Assembly (NCBI RefSeq): GCF_030580935.1
Contig: NZ_JAUQOM010000015.1
Span: 1-63,185 of the forward strand
Length of the DNA stretch: 63,185 nt
Origin: Sphingobium cyanobacteriorum
GTDB taxonomy: Bacteria > Pseudomonadota > Alphaproteobacteria > Sphingomonadales > Sphingomonadaceae
Direction of reading: 5' to 3'
Position 1 is the stretch's first letter. Each line of letters opens with the position of its first letter. The notes below the pieces were generated by a model, which ran no database searches, was not told the DNA's origin, and saw only the letters and a list, made by a program, of their open reading frames with translations. A program made the position numbers and the translations under genes. Below, piece after piece: positions 51,986 through 60,900 of the stretch.

Positions 51986-53695
51986 GTGTCGGTACTGGCG
52001 AAGCTGAAAGAGGCAACGACGTTACATGAATTTGCGGCGTTGCTGGGGTATTCTGCAAAAGGCCTTGCATACGTCCTTTACCAGCTTCCAATGGAAGCAA
52101 AGTACACGACATTCCCCATCAAGAAAAAGGACGGTACGGACCGCATAATAAAAGCGCCGACGCCTGAGTTGAAAAAGCTGCAAAGCCATTTGGCAAATCT
52201 TTTGTATGCATGCCGCGATGAAATTGAGAAGGAAGGGTTCCGCAATTCCGTTTCTCATGGCTTTCGGCGAGGCCATTCTATCATCACCAATGCCAAAGAG
52301 CATAAGCGTCGTCGGTTTGTATTTAATATCGATCTTGAAGATTACTTTCCAACATTTCACTTTGGAAGAGTTCGGGGATTTTTCCTCAAAGACAAGAGCT
52401 TTGCCCTTAACGAAAAAATCGCAACGCTGATTGCACAGATCGCGTGCGATGGCACCGCGCTGCCACAAGGTAGCCCCTGTTCGCCCATTATTTCGGATTT
52501 GGTCGCTCAGATTTTGGATATGCGGCTCGTTCGTTTCGCGAAAAAGCATAAAGTTACATACAGCCGGTATGCTGACGACATCACATTTTCGACAAGCCAG
52601 AAGGCATTTCCCACGGCAGTCGCCGTTGAGGAACCCGCCGAGAGCGGTATTTGGGTCATTGGCGAAGGTCTGGCAGAACGGCTAAAGGAAGCCGATTTCA
52701 CCGCCAATCCCGGAAAATCGCGCATGCATTGCCGGGGCAGCCGCCAGACGGTCACGGGGTTAGTGGTCAATGCTAAGGTCAATGTTAGCGCGGAATATTT
52801 TCGTAACGCCAAGGCGATGTGTCGGACCCTGCTAAGCACAGGCAGATATCACACAAAGCTTTTGCCGCTTGAGGATGGGCAGGACAAGGCACAGCCGGAC
52901 TGGACGACGACGACCAACCCACTGCTCGGTATTATCGGGCATATCTTTCATGTGAAACGGTCTACTGATCGACGGTCGGAAAAAGAGCAACGCGATGACC
53001 CAGATGCGACAAGAAAACTGTTCCGCAGCTTTCTCTTCTACCGATATTTCGTTGCACCCGATCGCCCCTTGATCGTTGGCGAGGGTAAAACAGATAACGT
53101 CTATTTACGCGAAGCCATCAAACATTTGCCGCAATACCATCCTGGCATGGGAGGATTTGTAGAAGGTCGGTTTGAGCTTGCGGTTCGATTGTTCCGCTAC
53201 TCCAACCATATTCACGAAATAATGGATATCGGCGGCGGGTCAGGCGACCTAAAATCTATCATCCTCGACTATTATCGCCTCCTGCCAAAAATCCAGCATC
53301 GGCCCATGGCATTTCCGGTCATTCTGGTGTTGGATAACGATGACGGGCTGCAACATATCGTCAGCACCATCAAAAAATGTTTCGGTGTCACCATATCCAA
53401 GCAGACCACAGCCCCATATTACCATCTGACCGATAACCTCTATGTCGTTAAAACGCCGGAATCGGGCGATACGGATACGTGCATCGAAGGTCTTTTTCCG
53501 GTAGATTGGCTCAACAAAGAGTTAAATGGCAAAGTCTTTAATCCAAATAAAAAACACGGTGCCCAGGGCGAATATGGCAAAGCTGACTTCGCTGATAAAG
53601 TTGTGCGGCCAAACGCGGCCGACATTGATTTCAGCGGATTTGCATTTTTGCTCGACCGAATCGTAGCTGCGCAAAATCATCACATGGCGAAGTGA
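51986..53695 (+). CDS. Retron reverse transcriptase fused to TOPRIM domain
   Basis: 569 aa, GTG start 51986 with GTGGGGGAT upstream. RT domain 30-290: retron-specific NAxxH (NAKEH, residues 102-106), catalytic Asp in FNIDLEDYF, QGSPCSPIIS, YADD (195-198) and the VTG motif (256-258). A C-terminal TOPRIM follows: LIVGEGKTDNVYLREAI (from residue 362, acidic Glu) and VILVLDNDDG (446-454). RT makes msDNA from the adjacent RNA; TOPRIM is a nuclease-type effector. RT-TOPRIM fusion retrons are described (I believe as a type I subtype) and act in anti-phage abortive responses. Confidence 0.9.
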   Translation: MSVLAKLKEATTLHEFAALLGYSAKGLAYVLYQLPMEAKYTTFPIKKKDGTDRIIKAPTPELKKLQSHLANLLYACRDEIEKEGFRNSVSHGFRRGHSIITNAKEHKRRRFVFNIDLEDYFPTFHFGRVRGFFLKDKSFALNEKIATLIAQIACDGTALPQGSPCSPIISDLVAQILDMRLVRFAKKHKVTYSRYADDITFSTSQKAFPTAVAVEEPAESGIWVIGEGLAERLKEADFTANPGKSRMHCRGSRQTVTGLVVNAKVNVSAEYFRNAKAMCRTLLSTGRYHTKLLPLEDGQDKAQPDWTTTTNPLLGIIGHIFHVKRSTDRRSEKEQRDDPDATRKLFRSFLFYRYFVAPDRPLIVGEGKTDNVYLREAIKHLPQYHPGMGGFVEGRFELAVRLFRYSNHIHEIMDIGGGSGDLKSIILDYYRLLPKIQHRPMAFPVILVLDNDDGLQHIVSTIKKCFGVTISKQTTAPYYHLTDNLYVVKTPESGDTDTCIEGLFPVDWLNKELNGKVFNPNKKHGAQGEYGKADFADKVVRPNAADIDFSGFAFLLDRIVAAQNHHMAK

Positions 53696-53949
53696 TTTGT
53701 ACGCTTCATGTTTCTAGGCCCCGCCAACTTGCAAAACTTTGTTTCCCGCTAGGCCGATAGGCTTTGTCAAATGCAATGGCCGAAGTACCCGCCGTTTTTG
53801 CTGACTGTTTAGATGTAATATCGGAATGGAAGTGGAGGCAAATCCCTTACCGGCGCGGCTGTTAAAATCTCACCGACAGCATCGGCAAACTTGAGCGTTA
53901 CTGATAGCCCATCACTGCTCGCCACGACCGCGTTCGGGACTGGTATGCC

Positions 53950-54468
53950 TCAATTCACACCGTAGGCAAGCTGAGGCAACTCTCCACGCAATGCCTCGAC
54001 CGTTTCGCGCGCATTGGTTGCGAGCATCAACTCGGACTGACCAGTGCCGATCTGATCAACAAGCCAGGCCGAAAGAGGCTGCAGCCGAATTTGCCGACCC
54101 GCTGGCGACGTCTTGTCGAAGATCGCGAAATGAACTGCTATATGCGTCCCAAAGTCGTTTGTGCGCTCGATGCGAACGACCGTGGGCGACAAACGCTCTA
54201 TCCTGACGCTGTTGCCAGAGATGTTCGAGGTTAGCGCCTTTTGCGAAAATTCGTCCCAAAACTCATCGACATCTTTCCCCACCGACAGCTTGGTGAGCTG
54301 GATCATCGTGGTGCTGTAGAGACCATAGCTGCTTTCTGGTGCCATGACATGCACACTCATCGGTTCGGGAGAAGAAGAGCAGCCGCCGAGGCATAGCAGA
54401 GCCGCGGCGGTGAGGCTCATGACGCATGCCGACTCTTGCCAGGGGCGTATCATCAATCGAGCCAGCAT
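53950..54468 (-). CDS. Lipoprotein of unknown function (172 aa)
   Basis: Lipobox SLTAAALLCLGGCSSS gives a membrane-anchored lipoprotein. The mature part (SVHVMAPESSYGLYSTTMIQLTKL... ELPQLAYGVN) is not recognised. It overlaps the upstream 505-aa lipoprotein gene by 16 bases (a later start at 54453 would nearly remove the overlap), so the two form a unit. Region 53696-53949 before it holds no gene. Confidence 0.65.
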   Translation of the reverse strand: MLARLMIRPWQESACVMSLTAAALLCLGGCSSSPEPMSVHVMAPESSYGLYSTTMIQLTKLSVGKDVDEFWDEFSQKALTSNISGNSVRIERLSPTVVRIERTNDFGTHIAVHFAIFDKTSPAGRQIRLQPLSAWLVDQIGTGQSELMLATNARETVEALRGELPQLAYGVN

Positions 54469-55970
54469 GGCTGCCCATCAACTCCGTTCACCGACTTGTC
54501 CTTCTTGAAATAACCCGCTTCGGCATCGAACTCCGCAGCGGCCGAGCAGTTGAGCACCCAACTGCCATAAGCGGCGAAATCCGGAAGATTGCGCTGGGTC
54601 GCTCGATAGAAGGTGTCGAGGTAGAAGCCCTTCTCCGATTCATCGATCTGCTTTGCCGAAGCATCGCCCACCAGCTTGGCGAAGCTCGCTTTGTTCGGCC
54701 GTCGGCGAAAGGCCTCTCGGGTCGCCAGGACCGACAACGCCGATGTCAGTTTCGCCGCATCAGCCTGGGCTACCAGCAACTCGTCACCGGTCACCTTTGG
54801 ATCAGTCAGCCGCTTCATGATTGCATCAGAGCGTGTTCGCACGATGCTGGGAACCGCAAGGTCCGACGTCAAGATCGTCGCAAATATATAGGGTTGCTCC
54901 CGGACCTCGCCGGTTATGTCCTCGATCCGGTTGAGGGTATAGTCGAACTTGAGCTTCTCATCCCAATAGCTGTTGTCGCTTCCGCAAGGAGGCGCCGTAA
55001 CGACAACGCCGCCTGTCTGGAGGACGCCAAGCGGCACGCCCCCCGCCTCGTCAAGCATGCTCGAACCGTAAAGCTGGAAAGTGAAATCCAGGATCGGGAT
55101 ATTCTCTTCATTGCCCAGTATCTGCTTGGCTGCCAGCTTGGCGATGCCGATTAAAGGCGAATCCGGGACGCCAATCAGGCCCGTGATGGCCTTTGTCGAT
55201 CCTTCAATCTGGTCAAGAAGCGCTCCAACACCGGTGTTGCGTTCGGCAGAGACGTCGATGAGTCGCATCCGGAAATAAGGCGGGAAGTTGGAGTTCCAAG
55301 AATCCTCGCTAAACACTAAAAGGTCCTGAAAATTCAGTGTGCCATCAGGCTGAGGGCCGCCAATTACCCCGGCGCTGTCAGTCGAGGCGGCTGACTTGCC
55401 ATCGATCATCACGCCTTGCTGATACCAGACCGCGATTGATTCCTGCTTGTCGTTGGCCGTCGATGTCTCCAGAAGCACCGCTATGTCCCGGCGTTTGCCA
55501 AATATGTCGGAGAGCCGTTTGGCGCATTGCCGTAGAGTGGCGGGAACATAGGCTCGATTGATTACGATACTCACCGGCTGTCGGTTCAGAACCGACCTGC
55601 GCTTACTCGTGCGACCCGCCTGGATATCGGCGGCTACCTGATGGGCCTCCAACAGCTCCGCATAGCGCAATTCGTCCTTTACCCCCGGCTGCGCGGGTTT
55701 GCTCATAGTGGTCGGATTGAGGAACAGCACCTTGTTGGCGGAATAGGCCGACGTGCGGACTGCGCTCTTGTCATCAAGCCCGAGCGGTCCATGGAGACTG
55801 CATCCGGCGAGTAAAAGGAAGGTGCCAAAAGTCGGCAGCAATCCCAAGCTCAGCCAGGGCTTGGCAACTGGATCGAGCGCTTGCGCGACGATCTCTGTCT
55901 CACCTTCGCTCTTATGCTCGCCATCTGTCACCTGGATTGGCTTCTGGACGAAATCGCTCAATGCCATCAC
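54453..55970 (-). CDS. Membrane-anchored protein of unknown function (505 aa)
   Basis: A hydrophilic N-terminus of about 38 residues precedes a hydrophobic segment ending in a lipobox-like LPTFGTFLLLAGCS. Either the true start is internal or it is an inner-membrane protein with one span. The large mature domain (SVLNRQPVSIVINRAYVPATLRQC, FGKRRDIAVLLETS) includes segments that look like a secreted effector or pilot protein, but no family is recognised. Coupled to the downstream lipoprotein. The pair is flanked by retron and ardA remnants, so it could be an independent cargo module. Confidence 0.6.
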   Translation of the reverse strand: MMALSDFVQKPIQVTDGEHKSEGETEIVAQALDPVAKPWLSLGLLPTFGTFLLLAGCSLHGPLGLDDKSAVRTSAYSANKVLFLNPTTMSKPAQPGVKDELRYAELLEAHQVAADIQAGRTSKRRSVLNRQPVSIVINRAYVPATLRQCAKRLSDIFGKRRDIAVLLETSTANDKQESIAVWYQQGVMIDGKSAASTDSAGVIGGPQPDGTLNFQDLLVFSEDSWNSNFPPYFRMRLIDVSAERNTGVGALLDQIEGSTKAITGLIGVPDSPLIGIAKLAAKQILGNEENIPILDFTFQLYGSSMLDEAGGVPLGVLQTGGVVVTAPPCGSDNSYWDEKLKFDYTLNRIEDITGEVREQPYIFATILTSDLAVPSIVRTRSDAIMKRLTDPKVTGDELLVAQADAAKLTSALSVLATREAFRRRPNKASFAKLVGDASAKQIDESEKGFYLDTFYRATQRNLPDFAAYGSWVLNCSAAAEFDAEAGYFKKDKSVNGVDGQPCWLD

Positions 55971-56484
55971 ATGCCCCCATGTTCAGCGCGGGGGACGCAA
56001 GGCTTGCATCCCTATCGCGATGCCATTCGATGCGACTAGACTTGATCGAACGACAATTTCCGATCGACAGCCCTTGCTGTTCGAGCGGCAACGCGACTCA
56101 CCTCGATGCCTTTCATTATGATCGATTTACTCGTCGGATAAAGACCAGATCATATCCGAAATGATTTTGAAGATTTCTTCTGCATTCGAGCAGCAAAGCT
56201 TCAGTCACTTCTTGATATGGAACATGGCGTTGCCTTGCGGCTCGCGCTCTAGGCGCTGCGCGCCCGGAACCGCCATGGGCGTTTCCGCCGAAGGTGACGA
56301 TCACTAACGCAAGGGCTGGGGCGCTGCCCCTAGCGCGCTGCGAAGCGCCTTCCGCCCAGCTTCCTTCGCTACGCTGCGTGCAGCCGGTTCCCCGCGAAGG
56401 CGCTTGCTCCGCTTGTCCCCCGATGCTCGCCGCATGGGCAGGGTTTCAGGTCAGCACTGAAACCCAAACCCAACGGAGAAAGCC
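55971..56484. other. Intergenic region with GC-rich repeat block
   Basis: 514 bp without a supported gene. 56308-56410 contains sequence partly repeated at 57027-57080 (CCGCCCAGCTTCCT..., GTGCAGCCGGTTCCCCGC) and at 57691-57785 (CGCAAGGGCTGGGGCGC, CGCGAAGGCGCTTG). The copies precede ardA-type and other small genes and may be mobile leader repeats. Confidence 0.55.
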
Positions 56485-56625
56485 ATGGGAGTAACTATCA
56501 CCCATCAAAACGAACAACCCCGCATCTATGTGGCCTGCCTCGCGGCCTACAATAACGGCATCCTGCATGGGACGTGGATCGACGCCGCGCAGGAGCCATG
56601 GGCGCTGTGGGATGAGGTGCGGGCC
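56485..56625 (+). pseudogene. ardA antirestriction protein, N-terminal stub
   Basis: GGAGAAAGCC precedes the ATG. The first about 45 residues (PRIYVACLAAYNNGILHG then WIDAAQEPWALWDEV) are the conserved start of ArdA, a DNA-mimic inhibitor of type I restriction. Similarity stops near 56625, where IS66-like sequence in the opposite direction begins; the frame continues only as noise. The remaining about 120 residues are missing, so it should be non-functional. Confidence 0.82.
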
Positions 56626-56629
56626 AGCC

Positions 56630-56965
56630 TGCGATGGCGTTTGAAGATAGGCTTCACTTCGGGAAGATCGATTTCGTCGTATTCGCCGATCAACGCGCCC
56701 GCTTCATCCTCAGCAAACGGCAGGCCGCAATGGCGGCATTGCGTGGGACGGTGATCTTCAACCAGGTCCGGCGCTTCGGACAAATCGCGGGCATGCCCCT
56801 TGTGCCCTGCCTTGGCACCCCCGGGACGCGACCCATCTCGCTTCGCCTTTCGATCGGTCGACGGTGGTTTCGACGATGTCCGCGAGGTCTTGTCAGGACG
56901 CTGCAGGCGTAGAACCAGCTTACCAACTCCCGCTTCGTAAGCCCCTCGAGTTCATCGCGATTCAC
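56630..56965 (-). pseudogene. IS66-family TnpC transposase N-terminal remnant, frameshifted
   Basis: Minus-strand pieces in two frames: MNRDELEGLTKRELVSWFY at the N-terminus (from 56965), then SEAPDLVEDHRPTQCRHCG and ALIGEYDEIDLPEVKPIF, the zinc-ribbon and linker of IS66 TnpC. A frameshift separates them and the DDE domain is absent. It truncates ardA. Confidence 0.78.
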
Positions 56966-57119
56966 AGATAGGATGAATCACACGCCGGCCGCATTGGCAA
57001 GGGGGTGGGTAGTTACGGATTGGCTGCCGCCCAGCTTCCTCCAAGCTTCGCATTTCGTGCAGCCGGTTCCCCGCGCCGCCACCCCTCCGTTTGTATACCC
57101 GTCCTCACCGGAAGGCAGG

Positions 57120-57302
57120 GTTTCAGCGCTCGTCCCGCTGCGCGTAAAGGCCATTCTCGTCGAAGCCGTCAAAGAAATGGAAAAGGCTAAAGGCACCGGC
57201 CGTTTCGTCGCGGCCTATCAGAAATTCATGGGCCTGATCGCCGATCACCAGGGCGTGATCACGCCGTTCCATCCCGCGCTGGCGAGATTTATGGCGGGCT
57301 GA
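57120..57302 (+). pseudogene. C-terminal fragment of a small island protein
   Basis: The open stretch VKAILVEAVKEMEKAKGTG ... ADHQGVITPFHPALARFMAG looks like a helical protein end. No start with a ribosome site is present in frame after the preceding repeat, suggesting a beheaded gene. Small proteins of this type often accompany ardA in sphingomonad and rhizobial elements. Confidence 0.4.
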
Positions 57303-57310
57303 GTATCCCG

Positions 57311-57595
57311 TCAAAAATCATCGGGTTGCCCTCGCTCTGCCGTCATCCATCCTCGAACCCAGGCCTCACCGGCTAGTCCGCTCGGAGCGCTCTCGACCGG
57401 TTCCCCGTCGTGGTACGCGTCCCAGCCTGCCCTGCGAAGCTCCCGATTATTAGCCATCCGATCATGCCGATCCATCTGGACGTTGGGGCAATCGGCGGAA
57501 CATACTAATTGACCATCATCCCATTCCATGTCCGCTCCGCACTCGCCGCAAACTCCCGGCGTCTGCTCGTCTAACAATCGCTTGCTGCCGCCCAT
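57311..57595 (-). CDS. Zinc-ribbon hypothetical protein (94 aa)
   Basis: ATG 57595 follows GAGGACACA. A four-cysteine knuckle (VCGECGADMEWDDGQLVCSADC) is followed by NREL-RRAGWDAYHDGEPVESAP and a Trp-containing end. Looks like a small island protein of the DUF-type that binds zinc; no function assigned. Confidence 0.6.
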   Translation of the reverse strand: MGGSKRLLDEQTPGVCGECGADMEWDDGQLVCSADCPNVQMDRHDRMANNRELRRAGWDAYHDGEPVESAPSGLAGEAWVRGWMTAERGQPDDF

Positions 57596-57785
57596 TGTGT
57601 CCTCCTCTGTCGGCACCTATATGGGCCGGGCATTATGCGGCTCAAGGCGCTTACTCAAACTTTGTTGACAGCCGCCAAACGGCTACTACCGCAAGGGCTG
57701 GGGCGCCGCCCCCAGTGCAACGCAAAACGCGTTTTGCCAAAATTCTTACTTGCAGTCGTGCAGACTGTTCCCGCGAAGGCGCTTG

Positions 57786-58292
57786 TCAAAACCCGTTTTT
57801 GACAAGATCGACCATCCGCACCGCCATGCTGCGAGCGGGGTCAAACGGCACCTCCTCAAACCCGAAGCCGCGATAGAATTTGCGCACGTCGCCATCCAAC
57901 GGGTGGGTGAGGACGCAGAAGCAGCCGATGTCCTGGGACAGGCGCACTGCTGTGGTGAGGGCGAAGAACATCAGGGAACGGGCATGGCCTTTACCCTGAT
58001 AATGGCGATCCACGGCAAGTTGGCCGAGAAGAATGGCGGGAATGGGATCGGGGCGGTTGCGCTGGTCGGCTTTGGCGAGGAAGGCGCGTTCGATCTGTGC
58101 CGCCGATAGGCTGACATAGCCGACGATATGGCCGGTGACGGGATCGCAGACGATGGTGGTGCGCGACACGCCCGCTTCCTGATTGCGCCAGGCATGGCGG
58201 CGGAACCATTGATTGAGGGACTCCCGCCCGCAATCAAATACCTCGCGGTTATCGTCGGCAGTGAGCGGGCGTGGTGGTGTCAGTCCTGCCAT
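57786..58292 (-). CDS. GNAT acetyltransferase toxin (TacT-type)
   Basis: 168 aa from ATG 58292, which overlaps the antitoxin stop by 13 bases. GNAT core: CGRESLNQWFRRHAWRNQ, the HIVGYVSLSAAQI strand, the acetyl-CoA loop LAVDRHYQGKGHARSLM and the late FYRGFGFEEVP. This is the TacT/AtaT/ItaT arrangement, in which the enzyme acetylates the amino acid on charged tRNA and stops translation. Antitoxin gene directly upstream, as expected. Confidence 0.9.
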   Translation of the reverse strand: MAGLTPPRPLTADDNREVFDCGRESLNQWFRRHAWRNQEAGVSRTTIVCDPVTGHIVGYVSLSAAQIERAFLAKADQRNRPDPIPAILLGQLAVDRHYQGKGHARSLMFFALTTAVRLSQDIGCFCVLTHPLDGDVRKFYRGFGFEEVPFDPARSMAVRMVDLVKNGF

Positions 58293-58552
58293 GCCGGGCG
58301 CGTCGCAGAGAGTTTGCGCAGCGCCGCGACTTCCTTGGCAGGAGCCTTGACCCAGTCCTCGAACCTGTCCCAATCATCAGCCGGGATCGTCACCACCCGA
58401 TGATCGAGTACATCCTGTTCTGCCGCTTCCAGCGCCTTACGGCGAATGAAATCGCTCAGATTCGTACGCGCGTGATCCGCCGCTGTTTCCAGCAGCGCGC
58501 GTTCCGCCGGGCTGACCCGGACACTCAAAACAGCAGGCGATGAACCAGCCAT
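58280..58552 (-). CDS. DUF1778 antitoxin (TacA-type)
   Basis: 90 aa. Ribbon-helix-helix N-terminus (VLSVRVSPAERALLETAADHARTNLSDFIRRKALEAAEQ) for operator binding; the C-terminal tail (DDWDRFEDWVKAPAKEVAAL) wraps the toxin. DUF1778 plus GNAT is a standard toxin-antitoxin pair that represses its own promoter. The AT-rich stretch 58553-58600 upstream should be the operator. Confidence 0.92.
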   Translation of the reverse strand: MAGSSPAVLSVRVSPAERALLETAADHARTNLSDFIRRKALEAAEQDVLDHRVVTIPADDWDRFEDWVKAPAKEVAALRKLSATRPAWQD

Positions 58553-58784
58553 AACAACCTCATTTCCTGTATGACATTAGCATACATCAGAGACGCCGTC
58601 AATCGACGTTCTTGGAGGGACGGCATGAGTTATAAATGCCGGGTTTATAGCTCATACTTCGTTCCGGCGGCCCGCCGTTGCCCTTGCGCCTACTCCCAGA
58701 AGCATCGGGTTATCCACAGCAGTCGGAGATTTTTACGGATCGGCCTTGACCCGTCTACGCAATTCATTATTCTCACTTTCATAA

Positions 58785-59363
58785 ATGAGGATTATGATGA
58801 TTCGGTACCACGTTCTTTCTATCGCCGCTAACAGGGTGACGTTGGCAGGCACCGCCATGGGGCGGCAGATGCTTGCTCAGCTTATTGCTGAAACCAAGCC
58901 TGTTCCCCAGCCAGCCATCGCGTATCTCGATTTCAGTGGAGTAGACATCGCCACCGGTTCCTTTCTGCGTGAGGCCGTTCTGGGCTTTCGTGACTTCAGC
59001 CGGAATGCCATCGGCACCCTGTATCCGGTAGTGGCAAACGCTAACGCGACCATCCAAGAGGAACTAACCGTCTACCTGAAAGATCGGAACGACGCGATTT
59101 GGGCCTGCGCCTTGAGCGACGCCGGTGATGCTTCTGATCCCCATATTCTCGGTGAACTCGACGCGGCGCAGATAAATACCCTGAAACTGATCGCGCAGCA
59201 TTGCCCAATTTCAGCGCCGGAGCTTGCCAAGCTGCGCCCCGAGGAAGGCATTGGAACCACCGCATGGAATAACCGCCTCGCCACTCTCGCGGCCAAAGGC
59301 ATGCTCATGGAAACAAAAAGCGGAAAGACCAAAATGTTCTCGCCCGTGATGGAGGCTGTATAA
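58785..59363 (+). CDS. STAS-like (DUF4325-type) protein with winged-helix tail
   Basis: 192 aa. Residues about 10-95 look like a STAS-like DUF4325 domain (AYLDFSGVDIATGSFLREAVLGFRDFS). The C-terminal part (AAQINTLKLIAQHCPISAPELAKLRPE, TTAWNNRLATLAAKGML) resembles a winged helix. Start uncertain: 58785, 58794 or 58797; GAGG lies before the latter two. The stop overlaps the next ATG (TAATG). STAS domains pair with GHKL kinases in partner-switching, and such an ATPase is encoded in the facing operon. Confidence 0.7.
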   Translation: MRIMMIRYHVLSIAANRVTLAGTAMGRQMLAQLIAETKPVPQPAIAYLDFSGVDIATGSFLREAVLGFRDFSRNAIGTLYPVVANANATIQEELTVYLKDRNDAIWACALSDAGDASDPHILGELDAAQINTLKLIAQHCPISAPELAKLRPEEGIGTTAWNNRLATLAAKGMLMETKSGKTKMFSPVMEAV

Positions 59364-59713
59364 TGGGGGTCGATTTCATTCGTGAACAATCGGGCAAGCC
59401 CTGGCGCAAACGCTGGGACAAGGGTTTAGACCGCTTGAAACTGCCGGGTCTGTTCGACGTGCAGTTTGCCTCCCAGCAACGGACCGTCACCGCCGATATC
59501 CAGTGCGGAACCCAACTCAAGATTGGCGACCAGTTGATCGTCCAATCCAATGGGCAAACCGCGATTATATGCAGCGGCCAACAACAGATTGGAACGATCT
59601 CCAGCATCCCGTCTGACATGCGCGGTGCCATCACCGATTGCGGCGGCATTGCCTTGGGCATTGTCGAGCGCGTCGGTCTATTTGGAAACAATGCAGAGGT
59701 AAGCATCCGATGA
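59363..59713 (+). CDS. Hypothetical protein between STAS-like and DUF4417-like genes (116 aa)
   Basis: MGVDFIREQSGKPWRKRWDK... A beta-rich middle (RTVTADIQCGTQLKIGDQLIVQSNGQTAIICSG) and a glycine-rich end (AITDCGGIALGIVERVGLFG). Not recognised. Overlaps on both sides (TAATG before, ATGA after) show tight translational coupling, so its product probably works with the two partners. Confidence 0.65.
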   Translation: MGVDFIREQSGKPWRKRWDKGLDRLKLPGLFDVQFASQQRTVTADIQCGTQLKIGDQLIVQSNGQTAIICSGQQQIGTISSIPSDMRGAITDCGGIALGIVERVGLFGNNAEVSIR

Positions 59714-60900
59714 AAGAAGCTCAGCCCCCCGATCCATCGTTACGGCGTTTGCCTAATACACAATCCTTATGGGACGACGCTAGCCGTTCGCCTTCTTCTC
59801 TGGGCTGCTGGACCTGCGTCGATAAGACGATCTGTGGCGGCGCACATAGCGGCGCGAGCTTCTTTGATTGCAATGATTATTGCCGTTGTACGGATAAGGC
59901 ATCTTGCGATCTAGTCTGCCGGGGCAACCCCACAACCTATGTGGCGCGATACCGGGAAGTCGGCACTTTCGACTTGATGAAGGCCCCGCGCGCACCTGAA
60001 ATTCCGATCGCTTCGCTGCCGAGCATGGTGCCGTTGATCGAGCATAATTCAGCTCGGCACGGCAGCTTGAACTTCCCTATCGTCGCCATTCCCCTCCATA
60101 AACTGGTGGACCCGGATAAAGGGAAGTTGAAGTTCAATGATCGCGAAGCAATGGCCGCGCAGTTTGGAATCGATCCGCAGGCGCGACTGGTCGTTTCGGG
60201 AGTGGCCCGTGACTTGCGCATCGAGCGTTATTGGGCCTCGCCTGAGCGCCCTGCCCTACTGGCGCAATTGCGTGCACTGGACATTACCCTGCTCACTCCT
60301 CCAAATTTTAGTGTGCTGACCGGCGTTCCACGTTCTGACAATTTACATGCGATGAAGCGGATCATGCTGGTATGGGTCGAAATGGCGCAGGCAGGCATTC
60401 CCACGGCTCTGCATATCAACGCTCGTACGGAGCGGGATTATGAACGCTGGACGGAACTGATTGAAGCGCGACCCGAAATCAGCGCTCTTGCGGTCGAGTT
60501 CGCCACAGGCGCAGGCCGGGGCACGCGCATCGATTGGCACGTCGCACGGCTTGGCGAATTGGCAGCGAATGTGTCGCGCCCTCTTCGCTTGGTGCTTCGC
60601 GGCGGTGGCAGGGTTCTGGAGCCCCTACGGCAGTCGTTTGCTGCGGTCACGATGATTGATACCGATGCCTTCACCAAATCGCGCTGCCGGAAGCAGGCAT
60701 ATTTCACGGAAGGAGGCAAACTCCTTTGGCGAAGCCATCCCACCGCCGAAGGTGAACCAATCGACAGCCTGCTGCAACACAACGTCGCCACGCTCCACAG
60801 CCATCACACCTATCTGGAACGCCTGCACGCTGACCAACGCTTTGCGCAATCAGTTCGCCGTCTGGCTACGGCAGAACACCGAAATCGCAAGGCCATTTAG
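59710..60900 (+). CDS. DUF4417-like protein with Cys-rich N-terminus
   Basis: 396 aa. Residues about 30-70 hold a dense cysteine cluster (CWTCVDKTICGG, FFDCNDYCRCTD, CDLVC: nine Cys) suited to zinc or an iron-sulfur centre. The main body resembles DUF4417 (TLLTPPNFSVLTGVPRSDNL, MLVWVEMAQAGIPTALHINA, ALAVEFATGAGRGT), which looks like a TIM-barrel. Function unknown. ATGA overlap with the preceding gene. Its last 51 bp overlap the end of the convergent GHKL gene. Confidence 0.65.
   Translation: MKEAQPPDPSLRRLPNTQSLWDDASRSPSSLGCWTCVDKTICGGAHSGASFFDCNDYCRCTDKASCDLVCRGNPTTYVARYREVGTFDLMKAPRAPEIPIASLPSMVPLIEHNSARHGSLNFPIVAIPLHKLVDPDKGKLKFNDREAMAAQFGIDPQARLVVSGVARDLRIERYWASPERPALLAQLRALDITLLTPPNFSVLTGVPRSDNLHAMKRIMLVWVEMAQAGIPTALHINARTERDYERWTELIEARPEISALAVEFATGAGRGTRIDWHVARLGELAANVSRPLRLVLRGGGRVLEPLRQSFAAVTMIDTDAFTKSRCRKQAYFTEGGKLLWRSHPTAEGEPIDSLLQHNVATLHSHHTYLERLHADQRFAQSVRRLATAEHRNRKAI

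Noticed and set aside
56308..57785. CRISPR array
   Set aside because: Repeats are few, of unequal length and not regularly spaced; no cas genes anywhere in the window.
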